A program made the position numbers and the translations under genes. Positions 53,201 through 64,000 of a stretch of 64,000 nucleotides of DNA are shown one piece after another (the first letter of the stretch is position 1; each line of letters begins with the position of its first letter). The stretch is from contig NC_079490.1 in the NCBI RefSeq assembly GCF_020520425.1, positions 4,278,001 to 4,342,000 on the forward strand, in the 5' to 3' direction. The notes beneath the pieces are model-generated. The model was not told the origin of the DNA and did no database searches. It saw only the letters and a list, made by a program, of their open reading frames with translations. This stretch comes from Spinacia oleracea. Its lineage: Eukaryota; Streptophyta; Magnoliopsida; Caryophyllales; Amaranthaceae.

Positions 53201-56200
53201 CATCATCAATGAAAAAGGCTCTGCTGTCCCTATCATAGTACACGGTACACCCTCCCAAATGTGAAGGTCTGCATCCAAAAGAGATATTGGATAGGGACGA
53301 TGGGCTAAAAGGACTCCCATCCTGCCAGGCCTGTTCCCAAAGAAATAAATAGTTCAATGCTTAAATTGATTAGGGTATCAAGAAACCATCTCCTCCAAGA
53401 GTTCCATATATAAAGTGACATCAGAAGTTCTTTACTTAAAGGTCAAAATCATTTATACTTCATAGTTATTTGTAGTAAAAGTTGGGGAAGGAACACCAAC
53501 CCTGAGCAAGAAAGGAGTATTCAAAGAAATACCATAAGCAGAGTCTTTCATATATCAGTGATAAAAAAAAAAATTAGCATGCAGGTATCATAATAGAAAA
53601 CTATAGAAGTAGCATATAGTCAATCTACCATTGCACAACAGAACAGAGAAGTCAGAGTTAACAAACATTACGGACACAGAGAAAACCCCATTTCAGCTCT
53701 ATCAAATCATCAAGAAGATACCTATATCACAGAAGAGATATTGACAATGAAACATACGAAGCATTACAAAAGCCATAGCAGCACACCTTAGTATTTGAGA
53801 CAAGAGATTCAACAACATTCTTTTGCTGATCAAGCTGAGACCTCAAAGCACTAGCATTCTCCTGCAGAAAAATAGGGTAAGAGTGAAAATGAGTGAGACA
53901 GGGACATATCACCCTAAGCACCCAATTCACATTTAGGCATGCTAAAAGCAACAACAAGAAGCACGGAATTTGGTATGCAGTGTATCAAAGGACAAATCAA
54001 ACTGAATCGAAAGGGTCATTCTACACATAGTATTACTACCATTTCCCTAAAAAAGAACAATATTTCACCGGAAAAGGTCAAAATAATAAAGCACCTGCAC
54101 ATGGGTGCATATACACTTTGCAGCTACACAAATTAGCTTCATTTTTCATAACTCAATTTTTTCCCCCCCCTAAAATAACCCTAAGTTCTTCAGCTCCTAC
54201 ATATGCAATATGCTAATCGGACTCTATGTCTTTAAAAAAAGCTCTAAATTCTTAAGCCCCTATGTATTTGAGCTCTTAACGCAGGTATTAAATTATCAAC
54301 AATAGAATATTATAAAAATTGGCCTCAATGCACCAACTATAGCTTAGGTGCGAAGAACATAACAACCTTTAGCGGGTACACTTTGCACCACAAACTACAT
54401 TGTTGGGGTGCACCACGTGACATACACTATACTTTTAGATGCAACAACTGACATAAATGGGTAAGGTTTTTGTGTCATGCATCGTATACAACATGTAATT
54501 TATGTCAGTCATTGCACCCGAACAATATAGTTTGTGCTGTTGAGTGCACCCGCTCAAGTTTGTGCTGCTCTCAGCTCTCTACGCCTAAGCCATAATTGAT
54601 GTCATTGAGGCGAATTTAGGGTCGGCTCAAAATAATACACAGTCGATACAAGGTTACTAAAAGTTTGCAGATAACATTATGCCAAAGGTTTGGAAACAAA
54701 AAGAAAGCAGGAATCTAGACTCTGGAGGACCAGGTGCCAGGCCACAATCTATATGTCCCCGTTTCATAGAATACATTGCAGAACCTTGCCTATCAGAAAC
54801 CAGGCAAACTGAAAATGAAACATTTCTCACTAGCAGATGATATTGCCAACATTCATGCTTAGACGTTAGAAGAACAATAATACACAAGTTAGTAAATGAG
54901 GAATGACCCATAGGTAGGGAACTGTTACTGAAAAGGTAACTTCGAGTAAAATGCAGGATTGTTTTTGATGGTCATCATCCTTTAAAACTTCAAGAGTTAG
55001 CACACAAGTAATCTACTCTTTGCAAGTAGACAAGGAAAAATATCTTCAGCTTTCCTCCTCATTGAAGTACTCTGTATTTAAGGCCTTCGTAGTGGGGAGA
55101 TAATCCTTAGAAGGCCTACTTTTCTGAATGCGACATGTCATTGCTGATGAAGCAAGGTGTTGTTCTATTGATTTAGAATTATTTCTGTACATAATTAGAA
55201 GCCCTACATTGACTAAATACACTTCACAAGTATAAGAAACCAATCCAGGGACACTTTGCCTTGAAAGAAGCACAAGATATTGTATTATTGGATTTTGGTA
55301 CAAAAATGCACCATGGAACAAAAACGGAAGAGAGGGAGATCAACACTACAACGCTTACTCAAGGAAGAAAAAGGTACAGTTTATCAAGGAATTTAAAACA
55401 GATATTTGCAAACTACCTATACAGAATGTAACACATGCTACAGAGGTTCTAAATTTCCAGTGCTAATCATCAAGATAATATGAAAAAGATTACTTCACGA
55501 ATTTCATTGCCATTGTCAAATTGTAGGACTACGTAATATATAGGTATTCATTGGATCTCAGCAGACCCATGATTACACAGTTTGAATGTACCTCAGGGAA
55601 AGGGGAAAAAACAAGCATTCGTAACATTCAGTAGTAAGAATCAGAATATTTCCCCGCCAAAGTAAACACGGATTGATGTTTAGTGATATTCAGAAAGGTG
55701 GAAACCCAGATGGATTCTTTCAACAATGTCAACAGGATAAGAGCGAACAGTCGACATCATAAATTCAAATAGACGTCACATATAACATTTGGACACAGTT
55801 TCATCTGGCAAAAAAATGCAGCATAACAATCACAACAGCTAGCCCACCTTTAGTCATTGATATAATTCTACAGCCGTACAGGGAATAGGAGAGAGAAGGA
55901 CATATCATTTTGTCATGATCACAGTTGAAGAAATCAATACATCCATGCATAAACATTAGCATCCAAGCCAAGGTTGAGAAAACAAAAGGGGGAAGCAGAA
56001 TGAAAAAGAAAGATGGTATGCAACATAAATGAAACTTACAGCATAAGATTTGCGTCTCTTCAAAGCTTCTCGAGCAAGGTCTTCCTCCCCTTTGCTAAGT
56101 GCAAGTTGTGCCCTTTTATACCTTTTTACCCATGAAAGACAAATCAGGTAAATACTACGGACGCAAAACACCTCCAAAACACCAACTGACAATGCATTCA

Positions 56201-57373
56201 AGTTCACCCCCAAAACAGCTTACCAATCTTCTGAAGCTTGCTCTGCGGCTTTACACTTATTTTGCAATTGCTTTTGAGATGCCAATACCTACACAAAAGG
56301 GGAAAGGTATAACACATTCGACCTGGTTTGGTAGTGGTGCTATGCACCTCAATTTGTTCCAGTTTTCATCTTAAACCAGCACATTTGCATCAGTTATCAT
56401 GAAATTCGTGAATTTGAAGCAGGGGAATCCAAAAGGAGAAATGAAGCGAGGCGAAAGAAATTTCAAGTCCAGTTAAAATAGAAAGAGAGAGTCGTACCTG
56501 CGCTGTTGACTGTCGCATTTTGGTCAAATCCTCATTCATCTCAAGAACAGTCTGTTCTAGAATTTTCTCCGGGTCCTCAAAAGTGCTTAGAATCGAGTTT
56601 GCATACGACTAAATCCAATAAAGATGATAAACCCATTAGGAAAAATATTATCAATCAACAACTATACAAAAGGCAAGAAATCCGTCTTTTGAAAACAAGC
56701 AACTTCAAAACTCAAACCTTGACAACTCTAGCAAATCGATCAAAGAGGTTCATTTGTGAACCAAGAGAACCGCCAGCGTGCCCATTACACCTAGACCTAT
56801 TAGAATGTTGTAACTGAACTCCACTCAATCTCAATGCTCCAACTGCAAGCAATGCATTATGTTAGATAATCAGAAGCATACACTAACAAAACAAACATTA
56901 ATTCAAAAGAAGAGCCATTAAATTCAACTCAATTCATCAACTCCACTGAAACCTAATCAAGAATCAAAACCCAATTACTTAATTCATCAAAGTAGCAACC
57001 ATTTCACTAAACTGTCCAAACCACATTAATTAAACCCCAAACACAAATTACCATAACAAACACTCAAAATCAACAACTACAATAAAAGAAGACAGTCCCC
57101 CAATCATACCCACAAGCTAAATTTTGCATAAAAATCAAATTAAAGAACAATTACATAGAAGATTGAAGGTGGGTAATTACAAATGTTGCCAAATTTTGCA
57201 TAAAATACCAAATTAAAGACAAAATTGAAGGTGGGTAAGTTACCATTGTTACCGAAGAAAGAAGACCTCATGCAAACTCTAACCACAGACAGCCTATGAG
57301 AAGCAGCGTTTGTTGTAGATGGCGCAGAGGCAGCCAAACGCAAACCTGTGATTGGTGGCGCTTTTGTAGCCAT
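50230..57373 (-). CDS. VIPP1: VIPP1 / IM30 thylakoid membrane maintenance protein
   Basis: Eleven exons on the minus strand: 57373-57244, 56842-56718, 56608-56498, 56288-56224, 56121-56040, 53861-53787, 52670-52600, 52461-52379, 51893-51829, 51611-51537 and 50352-50230. They sum to 1005 bp, or 334 residues. VIPP1 belongs to the PspA/ESCRT-III superfamily and forms rings and rods on chloroplast inner-envelope and thylakoid membranes. Residues 1 to about 70 are a transit peptide. The PspA part starts [20 protein letters not shown], then [30 protein letters not shown], and continues as a long heptad-rich helix. The VIPP1-specific C-tail ([20 protein letters not shown]...[12 protein letters not shown]) separates it from bacterial PspA. 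The intron after exon 8 has a GC donor (AAAAAG then GCAAGC) with a normal AG end. An in-frame ATG three codons upstream (57382) is a possible alternative start. Introns hold three MITEs. Confidence 0.95.
50446..50744. mobile_element. Tourist-like MITE, TAA duplication (VIPP1 intron)
   Basis: GAGCATGTTTGGTAT and ATACCAAACATGCCC are inverted ends flanked by TAA at 50443-50445 and 50745-50747. The interior has CCATTACC and TTAGTTGTTA-type words on both strands. 299 bp. Confidence 0.85.
51038..51232. mobile_element. hAT-type MITE with CAGTGGCGGA ends (VIPP1 intron)
   Basis: CAGTGGCGGATCC and GCTCCGCCACTG are inverted ends of a 195-bp element. The flanking 8-mers CTTTAATA and CCTTAATA differ at one base. 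CAGTGGCGGA termini with 8-bp duplications are a widespread plant hAT type. Confidence 0.85.
52836..53146. mobile_element. Tourist-like MITE with CGGCCCGTTTGGTAGCCGG ends
   Basis: The 19-bp ends differ at a single base and are flanked by TAA (52833-52835 and 53147-53149). The interior has repeated ATTCCCAT and CCATTACCAT words. 311 bp, in the VIPP1 intron before exon 7. Confidence 0.9.
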
Positions 57374-57719
57374 TATCCCCAAAAAAAAACACCCAGAAAT
57401 TATTCAGAAAAATGGGGAGGAAATTGAGTACTGAAGCTTCGGGAAGATGGAATTAATTGATCGAAATAATTGATCGATTAATTTCTTCCACACTCACAAA
57501 GCTGTTATTAGACAGTTTTGTGTGTGTTTATTCTGGTTATTTGGTATCTTGTGGTGAGAGATTGAGGAGACGATGGGATTTTTCACTTGTTATTTTTTTC
57601 TTTTTCCCCAAGATTTTGGGTGGGTCAAACTTTTTTCATGGCATTGGATCATGGATCCTATTATCCTATCAAGTAATGGGTCAAAGGAGCAATCGGGTAG
57701 TTTGGATCGGTTTTGATTT
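57374..57719. other. VIPP1 5' leader and promoter-proximal region
   Basis: Directly upstream of the VIPP1 start on the minus strand. No TATA element I would defend, and no other gene. Confidence 0.4.
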
Positions 57720-57731
57720 GGATAATAATTT

Positions 57732-57935
57732 TTTTTTCGCATAGCACACTCAGTTTGCCAGAGATTAGCTCCGACTACATCCGGATCCGACCCGTTTCGC
57801 ACACCTTGTTTATGGAGGGTGAGTCTTCCAACAGGAGTTTCTGCATATGGCGAGGCTCGAATCCGAGACCTCCCTTTAGCAGCTTGAAGCAGCATCAAGC
57901 TGCTTATCACTTGAGCCAACTCTATGTTGGTTTTT
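57732..57935 (-). mobile_element. tRNA-derived SINE, minus strand
   Basis: Reading on minus, TTGGCTCAAGTGATAAGC (A-box-like) is followed about 45 bp later by GGATTCGAGCC (B-box-like), and the copy ends in an A tail (plus-strand T run at 57730-57738). GGATAATAATTT at 57720-57731 and GGGTAATAATTT at 57936-57947 form a 12-bp target duplication with one mismatch. Confidence 0.75.
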
Positions 57936-58015
57936 GGGTAATAATTTCAAATACATGTGGTAAAATGAAAATAACTTTAACTACTCGATACTTTGTATTT
58001 AAGTATAACATGCAG

Positions 58016-58279
58016 TAGACCTGATTATCATGGGCCCTAGGCCAACCCGAAAAATAGCGGGATTGATCAGATTTTTAGGCCTTTTTTAGGCCCGACCCGA
58101 ATTTTTAATTTTTTGGGCAGATTTTGGGCAACACAAAATTACAATTTTAGTTATAAATTTACCCCGGACTGAAATGACCCAAAAAGTCCACTATATTTGG
58201 TCCGAAATAGCGGGCTTTGGGCATAAATTTTGGCCCAGAGTGTGGCCCGACCCGACCCAGTGGGCATAATTTTTAGGTG
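58016..58279. mobile_element. Family A GC-rich hAT-like MITE, right end decayed
   Basis: It starts TAGACCTGATTATCATGGGC and carries CCGAAAATAGCGGG and GGCCCGACCCGA words. TAACATGCA lies at 58006-58014 and again at 58280-58288, marking the insertion site, although the right terminal repeat is gone. Confidence 0.75.
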
Positions 58280-58296
58280 TAACATGCATTTATATA

Positions 58297-58356
58297 CTTC
58301 CTCCGTTTTCTTAATAATCACTGTATTTAACTTTTTACATCATTTATAGTTTGACA
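58297..58356. mobile_element. Stowaway-like fragment
   Basis: CTTCCTCCGTTTTCTTAATA after TA resembles a Stowaway left end. Only about 60 bp remain before the SINE that follows. Confidence 0.45.
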
Positions 58357-58365
58357 CATTATACT

Positions 58366-58557
58366 AGCAGAGGTTGGCGTGAGTCGTTAAGGTCCTCTTG
58401 CTCCTTAACCAAGGTCTCAGTTTCGGCCTTGGGTATGAAAAAAACCTAAATTGGGAGGGATGTTGCCCATCGAGGTACCCATGCAAACTATCACACGAGA
58501 TTAGTCTACTCGCCGAAGGCGGTGGGAGCTCCTCGTAGTAAAACAAAAAAAAACAAA
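58366..58557 (+). mobile_element. SINE-like element, plus strand
   Basis: GTTGGCGTGAGTCGTTAAGG (A-box-like) and GGTCTCAGTTTCGGCC (B-box-like) are spaced as in tRNA-derived SINEs. The body ends GGGAGCTCCTCGTAGTAAAA followed by an A-rich tail. No convincing target duplication was found. Confidence 0.6.
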
Positions 58558-58964
58558 AACTAATCTTGTTAAATTGGTTTCAATGTATATTTCAAAATAT
58601 AACTTTTTAGAATCTTTGCTTGAAGCTTAAATATATTAGTGATCAAAGTTGTGGATTGGTCTTAGTTTTTCGATTCCACAACTTTAGTAGCAACCTAAGT
58701 TCTTAGAAACATTTCTATAATCGAAGACACGTTTTTTGCCTTTCCGAAACGTGTTTCCCTGTTTTTGAGCGTTTCCGAAACGGCGCATGGCAGAATTTTG
58801 TCGTTTATGTGCAACATAGGTACATCGATTGTGTGTCACCACTAATTTAGGTTGGTTTATGTTAACATAATTTAGATTGTGGCTAGCCCAGGGCAAGCAA
58901 GCACAACTGCACAACTAATAACTGCACTGCAAGTCTACAACTGCCAATAACCGTAACAGAACCA

Positions 58965-59093
58965 ATGATGTCTTAGCCTAGTGGTTAAGATTGAGGGTCT
59001 GTGTACGATAGATCACAGGTTCGAATTCCAACTTTTCCATTTATAGTTTATATTGCTCTTGTGGCTCATTTGCGCACACCAAAAAAAAAAAAA
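58965..59093 (+). mobile_element. Short tRNA-derived SINE, plus strand
   Basis: TAGCCTAGTGGTTAAGATTG (A box) and GGTTCGAATTCC (B box) are followed by an unrelated body and a 13-A tail. AACAGAA occurs just before the element and again after the tail, a possible short target duplication. The lack of a tRNA cloverleaf beyond the boxes argues against a tRNA gene. Confidence 0.7.
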
Positions 59094-59340
59094 CTGGAAC
59101 AGAAAATAATAGGAACTACTTCATGTAGAGTGCTCTGATTTCCTTAACTTGATACAGAAATATACAATTACAGCCCTTGTTCATACAAGATTCTCAGCAG
59201 ACACAATGGTTACAACCAAGTACAAGCCATTTTCGACCGTGTCTCCTTTCCGACTCCCTGGCCCGAGCCCGAGCCCGTTGCAAGGATGATCTTACAAACC
59301 CAGCATATATACACACACAAACACTTGATCGAATGTTTGA

Positions 59341-62134
59341 TCAACTACTTCGAGCAGCTTGTATGGCTTCTAGCAATTTATCATATTTTGCCCCTGTAAC
59401 TTCTCCCACAACACTGTTTTCCTTCAGAATCTTGAAAGTAGGAACTACTCTGATGCCTAATTCCTTTGCTAATGTCTGTAAACATTTACAAAAACCATAT
59501 TATGTTTCTAATTCTGTTTTGGCAGATGAAAAAGTTATAGATTAAAACATGATTATAGCGCGGTTAATTAGTACCTTGTTTTCCTGGTTACAATCGAGCT
59601 TGAGAAAGATGACATCAAGATACTCCTCTGCTAGCTTTTCGTATTTTGGAGCCATTGCTTTACACGGTCCACACCTTCGCAGTTTGTAAAACAACGAGTT
59701 AGAGCCAACTTATTGAACAGAAAAATTGTTTACAGTAATCACAGATTATAATGTATGAACAACTGCAGGAAACAAAAAAACTCATTTCCATGAAACACAG
59801 CAAAAATATGGCAATGTAGCACACAGAGATGTCTTTGTATTCAAGCACAATTAATGTCAACTCGAAGATCACAACAATTTCATGACAGTGTGGACTTTGC
59901 AAGATGGAGTTCAGACTTCAGTATGTTGGGTGGAAACAGCTTAGGCTTTGTTTTGTTCGACTTATTTTGACTTTTTCCATAAAAAATAAGTTCAAATAAG
60001 TCCAATTAAGTTCACATAAGTCCAATTAAGTTCAGAAAAAATAAAAAAAATTCGGACATTTTCACGCACAAATAAGTTTATTTCAGACAAAATAAGTTTT
60101 TTTCAGATAAAATAAGTTCAGATAAGTTCATATAATATAAGTTCAAACCAAATAGTCGAACAGAACATAGCACAACAATTATAAAAAACAACAACTAGGA
60201 CAATCTGAAGATTAGAGCACAACAATTTCATGAATCATGACAATTGCAGGAAGTGGAAGTAGCCAACAGGTTTACCCTGCACAACTTGTTCAGAAAATTC
60301 ACAACAGATAATGCGAAAACATTCTTACTGAATACAGTACATCAGCAAAAAAAATAAAAAAAATCTCCACATAACTGATTGTACACTATGTTTAGGTAAC
60401 GTTTTCAAATTGAAAATCCCGCATCTTGGAATGTGAATTAAGTAGTATAAAAAATAACAACTAGGACAAGATCTGAAGATTAGAGCACAACAAGCTAGCT
60501 CAGAAAATTCACAGCAGATTGAAAGTGGAAGAGGAATGCATTTGCATGCAAACATTCTTACTGAATACAATACATCAGCAGAAAATTTGTCTGCGGAAGT
60601 GATTGTATTGACCTCATAGACTACGATTAGGGAATGTTTTCAAATCGAAATGCTGGCAACTTAGAATGTGAATTGAGGAGTATTTCTATCACATAATCAT
60701 ACAATTCTCATGTCTGTGTGATACAGAAGTTGGTATGGATTCGATAATCCAGAGAAATTCGGAGTACGAGTTTATGACATCACCAGGCAGCCTGCCTAGG
60801 CCAAACATCTCAGAAATTAAACAAGGTATTCAAAGTACAGTACTAAACTACTAATAATGGCAGATTGCAATCAAGATATCTCACAAATTACAAAGAAAAG
60901 AAAACATAACGAGAACCGTTCTGTTTGGGATATACTAAGCCAATAAACTAGCTGTATGATTGGCTTATTGTCATCAATCAAATTTAGCCATAAACTCTGC
61001 TCTCTTTCTGAAGTCACATAGGAGTACCTCATTACTACAACAGTATGTCAAATTCAAGATAAACGCAAAACAAGATCACATATTATTGAGCAAAAATCAA
61101 GCTCCGCCAAAGTTTGAATAAATTCCCAAAACCCTTCAATTATGAAAATTTTGGAGCTCGATCCACCACATTTTAGTGCAGTAGTTGTATACAGAGGATC
61201 ACCAACTTTTTAGCTGCTCATTCTGTTGATTTTAGCTATAATTAACAAAATAGGAATGCTTGAAAAATCATAAATTCCTCAATAGTCTTTATTTCACCTT
61301 GCCAAATTATAACAATTAAGTTGCCATTCAATTGGAAATTCATATTCAACTAAATTTGGCAAGAGACAAGGAGGAAACAGAAGCCCATGAACATAACACA
61401 TTTAGCTTATAAACTAGAAGCTCTTTGCTTAATCTTCCGATATGGGACACAATACTCACACTTACTTTCTAACACAACTAATACAACAAGCTAGTCAAAC
61501 CAGCTAATACAACACATCTACTCAAAACTGCTAATACAATCCGCTACAGCTAACTTCTAACCGTTGATTGCCAAATATAATTGTATATCCCCATGCCATC
61601 ATTGCTTAATTTTTCTACTAGTCCCCGTTACTTAAACTGTTCAAAATCCGCCACTAATCCAATTTAAACTTGATAGCCTTGGAAATAATCTAGTTAGCTA
61701 ACAAATTCAATCAAATGATGAAACTACCAACTAAACTAATCACCAATAACAATTGAAAAATAAACAAAGTTGTGGGGTTAAGAGTAATTATATTACCATT
61801 GAGTAAACATATCAAGAACAACAGGTTTATCACCAGCAGCCTTAACAATAGGCCAAAAAGTGTCCTTATTAACTTCAGTCACTTTCCCTACAATGGCTTC
61901 CATTTCTTGGGTACCCAAAGCTTGTTCCATACTTGCTCTAACTTCACCACCTCTCATTATTCTTCTATCTTTTCTCTTAATAACAGAAACTCCATTACTC
62001 TTACAACTCCCAAGAAAATCGACCCGCCTCGATAACCCAGTTCCGGGGACGGAGCTCCGGGTTGGATCCGATGAGGTGATCGGGTGAGCCGGGGATGTCC
62101 ATGATTGATGAGAGAGTGAGAGGTGGAGAGACAT
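59341..62134 (-). CDS. TRXF: Chloroplast thioredoxin f
   Basis: Three exons on the minus strand, 62134-61797, 59674-59575 and 59475-59341, sum to 573 bp, or 190 residues. Thioredoxin f takes electrons from ferredoxin-thioredoxin reductase in the stroma and activates light-regulated enzymes such as fructose-1,6-bisphosphatase. Residues 1 to about 77 are the transit region (MSLHLSLSHQSWTSPAHP...MRGGEVRAS). The mature domain starts near EAIVGKVTEVNKDTFWPIV. The redox site is WCGPC (Cys114 and Cys117), with its Trp split across intron 1. Cys141 in LKLDCNQENK is the third cysteine typical of f-type. IRVVPTFKILKEN carries the cis-Pro. It ends LLEAIQAARSS. The sequence agrees almost completely with my memory of the spinach protein, also 190 residues. 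Intron 1 is about 2.1 kb and carries a Tourist-like MITE. Confidence 0.97.
59944..60173. mobile_element. Tourist-like MITE in TRXF intron 1, relative of the 4051-4288 copy
   Basis: It starts after TTA with GGCTTTGTTTTGTTCGACTT and ends AAATAGTCGAACAGAACATAGC. The interior AATAAGTTCAAATAAGTCC words match the copy at 4051-4288. The right-hand TTA is mutated. Confidence 0.75.
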
Positions 62135-62322
62135 TGAATTTGATTGAATTGGAGTTTTTTTTTTTTTTTTTTTTGCTGTTTTTGGAAGATTTTGAACAAG
62201 AGTGAAATTGGTTTGGTGTTAGTGTTATGTGGTGTGTGGGAGAGAGTGTTCTGTTTTCTCTTTGTAGTTTGTGGTAGTTAGGCAATGTGCTGTTAGAATA
62301 TCTTGTTATTCTTGTAATCTTT

Positions 62323-62492
62323 TTCTTTTTTTTTGTTGTACCACCCGGTTCACCCTTAGGGCTAATTCGGATTATAGGCGAGTTCTGAGTGGGTAGGTTT
62401 CAGTCCCCTCCCAATTGTTGTTGTGGGGGATTAAACACGGGTCCTCCCTACCAAGTTCAGCCTCAATCACCACTGAACCAACAGTCAATTGG
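62323..62492 (-). mobile_element. tRNA-derived SINE with 16-bp target duplication, minus strand
   Basis: On minus, TTGGTTCAGTGGTGATTGAGG (A-box region) and CCCGTGTTTAATCCC (B-box region) are followed by a body ending GGTGGTACAAC and a poly(A) tail. TATTCTTGTAATCTTT (62307-62322) and TATTCTGGTAATCTTT (62493-62508) flank it with one mismatch, which is strong evidence of retroposition just upstream of TRXF. Confidence 0.88.
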
Positions 62493-62508
62493 TATTCTGG
62501 TAATCTTT

Positions 62509-63850
62509 AAGTCTCTTAATTTCTACTTGGGCATTGGTTTGTAGGGCCATTGGGCAATAAGATAGAATCGTTAGATTAACCAACGCATGTTGATGGAGTT
62601 AGTGGAGGTTACAAAGGTCGAGCTTCATTAATTGTCGTTGATATATCCTTATTGACTCATTTTAACCTTCCACCTTTCAGCCTTTGTCAATTGGACCTTA
62701 TACCTGTAATTGGGCTTCAGTCCTTTGTTATTAGACCTTTAGAAAAGCCCTCAGCATAGATTGAAGGTGTATCTCTAAGGTAGGCAATTAAGTGACATAA
62801 CATAAGGTGTCCATTGTAAGGGGAAAAATAATAATTGAAAATGCATATAACTGATGCATTTTGTTTTGGGAGTGGCTCAAGCGTTAACATGTGTAGGTGT
62901 GCTGGTTAATTTGTGATAGTTGTTGGTTTAGTATGATATTTTTCTCATGTATTTCAATCTCTCAATTACAGGCTAAATTGTAAAAGATAAACTAACGACA
63001 ACTAGAATGGTTGTGTTTAACTAGAATGAAGCTTCGTTTAAGAGGTCACGAGTTTAAGCCTCCTCTTTGACATATGTAGTTTCTCAATCGATTTTATAAA
63101 ACTAAAACTTTTTTGCACTCCCAATTTGGAGATGATGGCTCTACTAAATGTCCTAATTGTTACTCAAATGTGAAGAGAAGAGAAGAATATCAGTTTAATT
63201 ACTACTATAAACTCAATGAGTTGCGACTCGCAAATATATTAAACTCTTTTTCTCCTTATTGGGTTGTTTAGCCTCATGTATAGTGAAGTGTCACATATTA
63301 TATGTTCCACGGCCAGACGGTCCTAACTCCTAAGAAATTAGAATATGGCATATTTTGATACCAAATGCAATTACAAGCGAAAATATAATACATGGCACTT
63401 CGCTAAAATATGACTCTTTGTATTATGGATTATCAACATTTTTGTTCCTTTATCAAACTTCTCATCTTCCCCTATAAAGGGAACAAAATAATCACCTTCA
63501 AACTAGATTTCCTCATAATTTGGATATTGAGTTTTTGTTTTCATCCACAAAATATTGACATAATTTTCGTTCCAATCTCTTTATTTCTCTCTAATTGATG
63601 ATGCCAAATTATTTGCAACCATTAATTTCTGTTGTCATTTTCAGGGAAAGAAATCTGATCCAAATTGTCCGTAAACATCTCATTTTTAAAGTGGGCCTTT
63701 GTGGAATTGGGCCTAGATTGCAAATGGCCCAGTGGGCTTTAAGTTTTTAACTATCCCTTTTCATAATTGCATGTAAATTAGAAGGATACATAATTCCGCG
63801 CTTCAAATGAAGCAACACCTCTTTATCATTGGCGTTACAGGAATCTACCT
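62509..63850. other. Intergenic, nothing recognised
   Basis: AT-rich sequence with scattered short frames. A stretch near 63015-63115 (GTTTAAGAGGTCACGAGTTTAAGCC) resembles a decayed tRNA-type B box, possibly an old SINE. No gene seen. Confidence 0.4.
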
Positions 63851-64000
63851 AGGGATGTCAGTGGGGCGGGTTTCGTGGGAGACCCGCCCCGCATCCGCCC
63901 CAAGTAGGCGGGGATGGAGGTAGGTTTGGCGGGTGATGGGTAAAAAAATCGTACCCGCCATGGGTGATGGGGCGGGCGTGGATTTTGTGTTGAACTCGCC
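63851..64000. mobile_element. hAT-like MITE, continues past window end
   Basis: It starts TAGGGATGTCAGTGGGGCGG, followed by GGCGGGT and CCCGCC words. The start resembles the TAGGGATGGCAAT terminus at 32558. The right end lies outside the window. Confidence 0.6.

Noticed and set aside
57374-57382. Longer VIPP1 start (three codons upstream)
   Set aside because: MATKAPP resembles a usual transit peptide start and adding MGI changes nothing else. It is kept only as an alternative.
58965-59093. A tRNA gene suggested by A and B boxes
   Set aside because: No acceptor stem or cloverleaf can be formed and an A tail follows, so a SINE fits better.

Overview
This window is plant nuclear DNA: AT-rich, intron-dense genes with GT-AG junctions, separated and interrupted by small DNA transposons, SINEs and LINE remnants. 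Its protein at 59.3-62.1 kb matches, as I remember it, the spinach chloroplast thioredoxin f almost residue for residue, so the source is most likely Spinacia (Amaranthaceae) or a close relative. No species-level call is possible without a search.

Eight host genes can be built exon by exon with the reading phase kept throughout. In order they are: a DHRS7-like short-chain dehydrogenase (minus, 4.7-9.9 kb); a mitochondrial acyl carrier protein (plus, 14.2-17.6 kb); a calreticulin-3 type lectin chaperone ending in HDEL (plus, 19.2-25.1 kb); EMC10 of the ER membrane protein complex (minus, 27.2-30.4 kb); a LUC7-family U1 snRNP protein (plus, 37.0-45.8 kb); an intronless TIC20-II-like plastid import component (minus, 47.8-48.4 kb); VIPP1/IM30 (minus, 50.2-57.4 kb); and thioredoxin f (minus, 59.3-62.1 kb). 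A ninth, unidentified gene start (two exons, minus, 0.7-1.0 kb) runs off the left edge and lies in a GTTCTTTT-rich repeat zone that looks transposon-associated.

The rest is mobile or repetitive. 0-3.3 kb holds the GTTCTTTT zone, a four-copy 141-bp tandem repeat and a LINE-type RNase H remnant. 9.9-14.2 kb holds a TA microsatellite, a Stowaway-like fragment, a 5'-truncated LINE-like segment between two ATA arrays, and two related GC-rich hairpins. 32.6-36.9 kb holds a 3.7-kb Mutator-like element with a perfect 10-bp target duplication and an internal minisatellite, apparently inserted in a small hAT-like element. Tourist-like (TTA/TAA duplications), Stowaway-like (TA) and two families of GC-rich hAT-like miniature elements (8-bp duplications) fill the introns, most densely in the calreticulin gene. 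Four SINE-like elements lie at 57.7-62.5 kb.

The host genes are housekeeping functions of ER folding and membrane-protein insertion (CRT3, EMC10), plastid biogenesis and redox control (TIC20-II, VIPP1, TRXF), mitochondrial fatty-acid and lipoate synthesis (mtACP) and splicing (LUC7). They are not an operon or a recognisable cluster. I saw no LTR retrotransposon, virus-derived gene, rRNA, canonical tRNA or CRISPR array.
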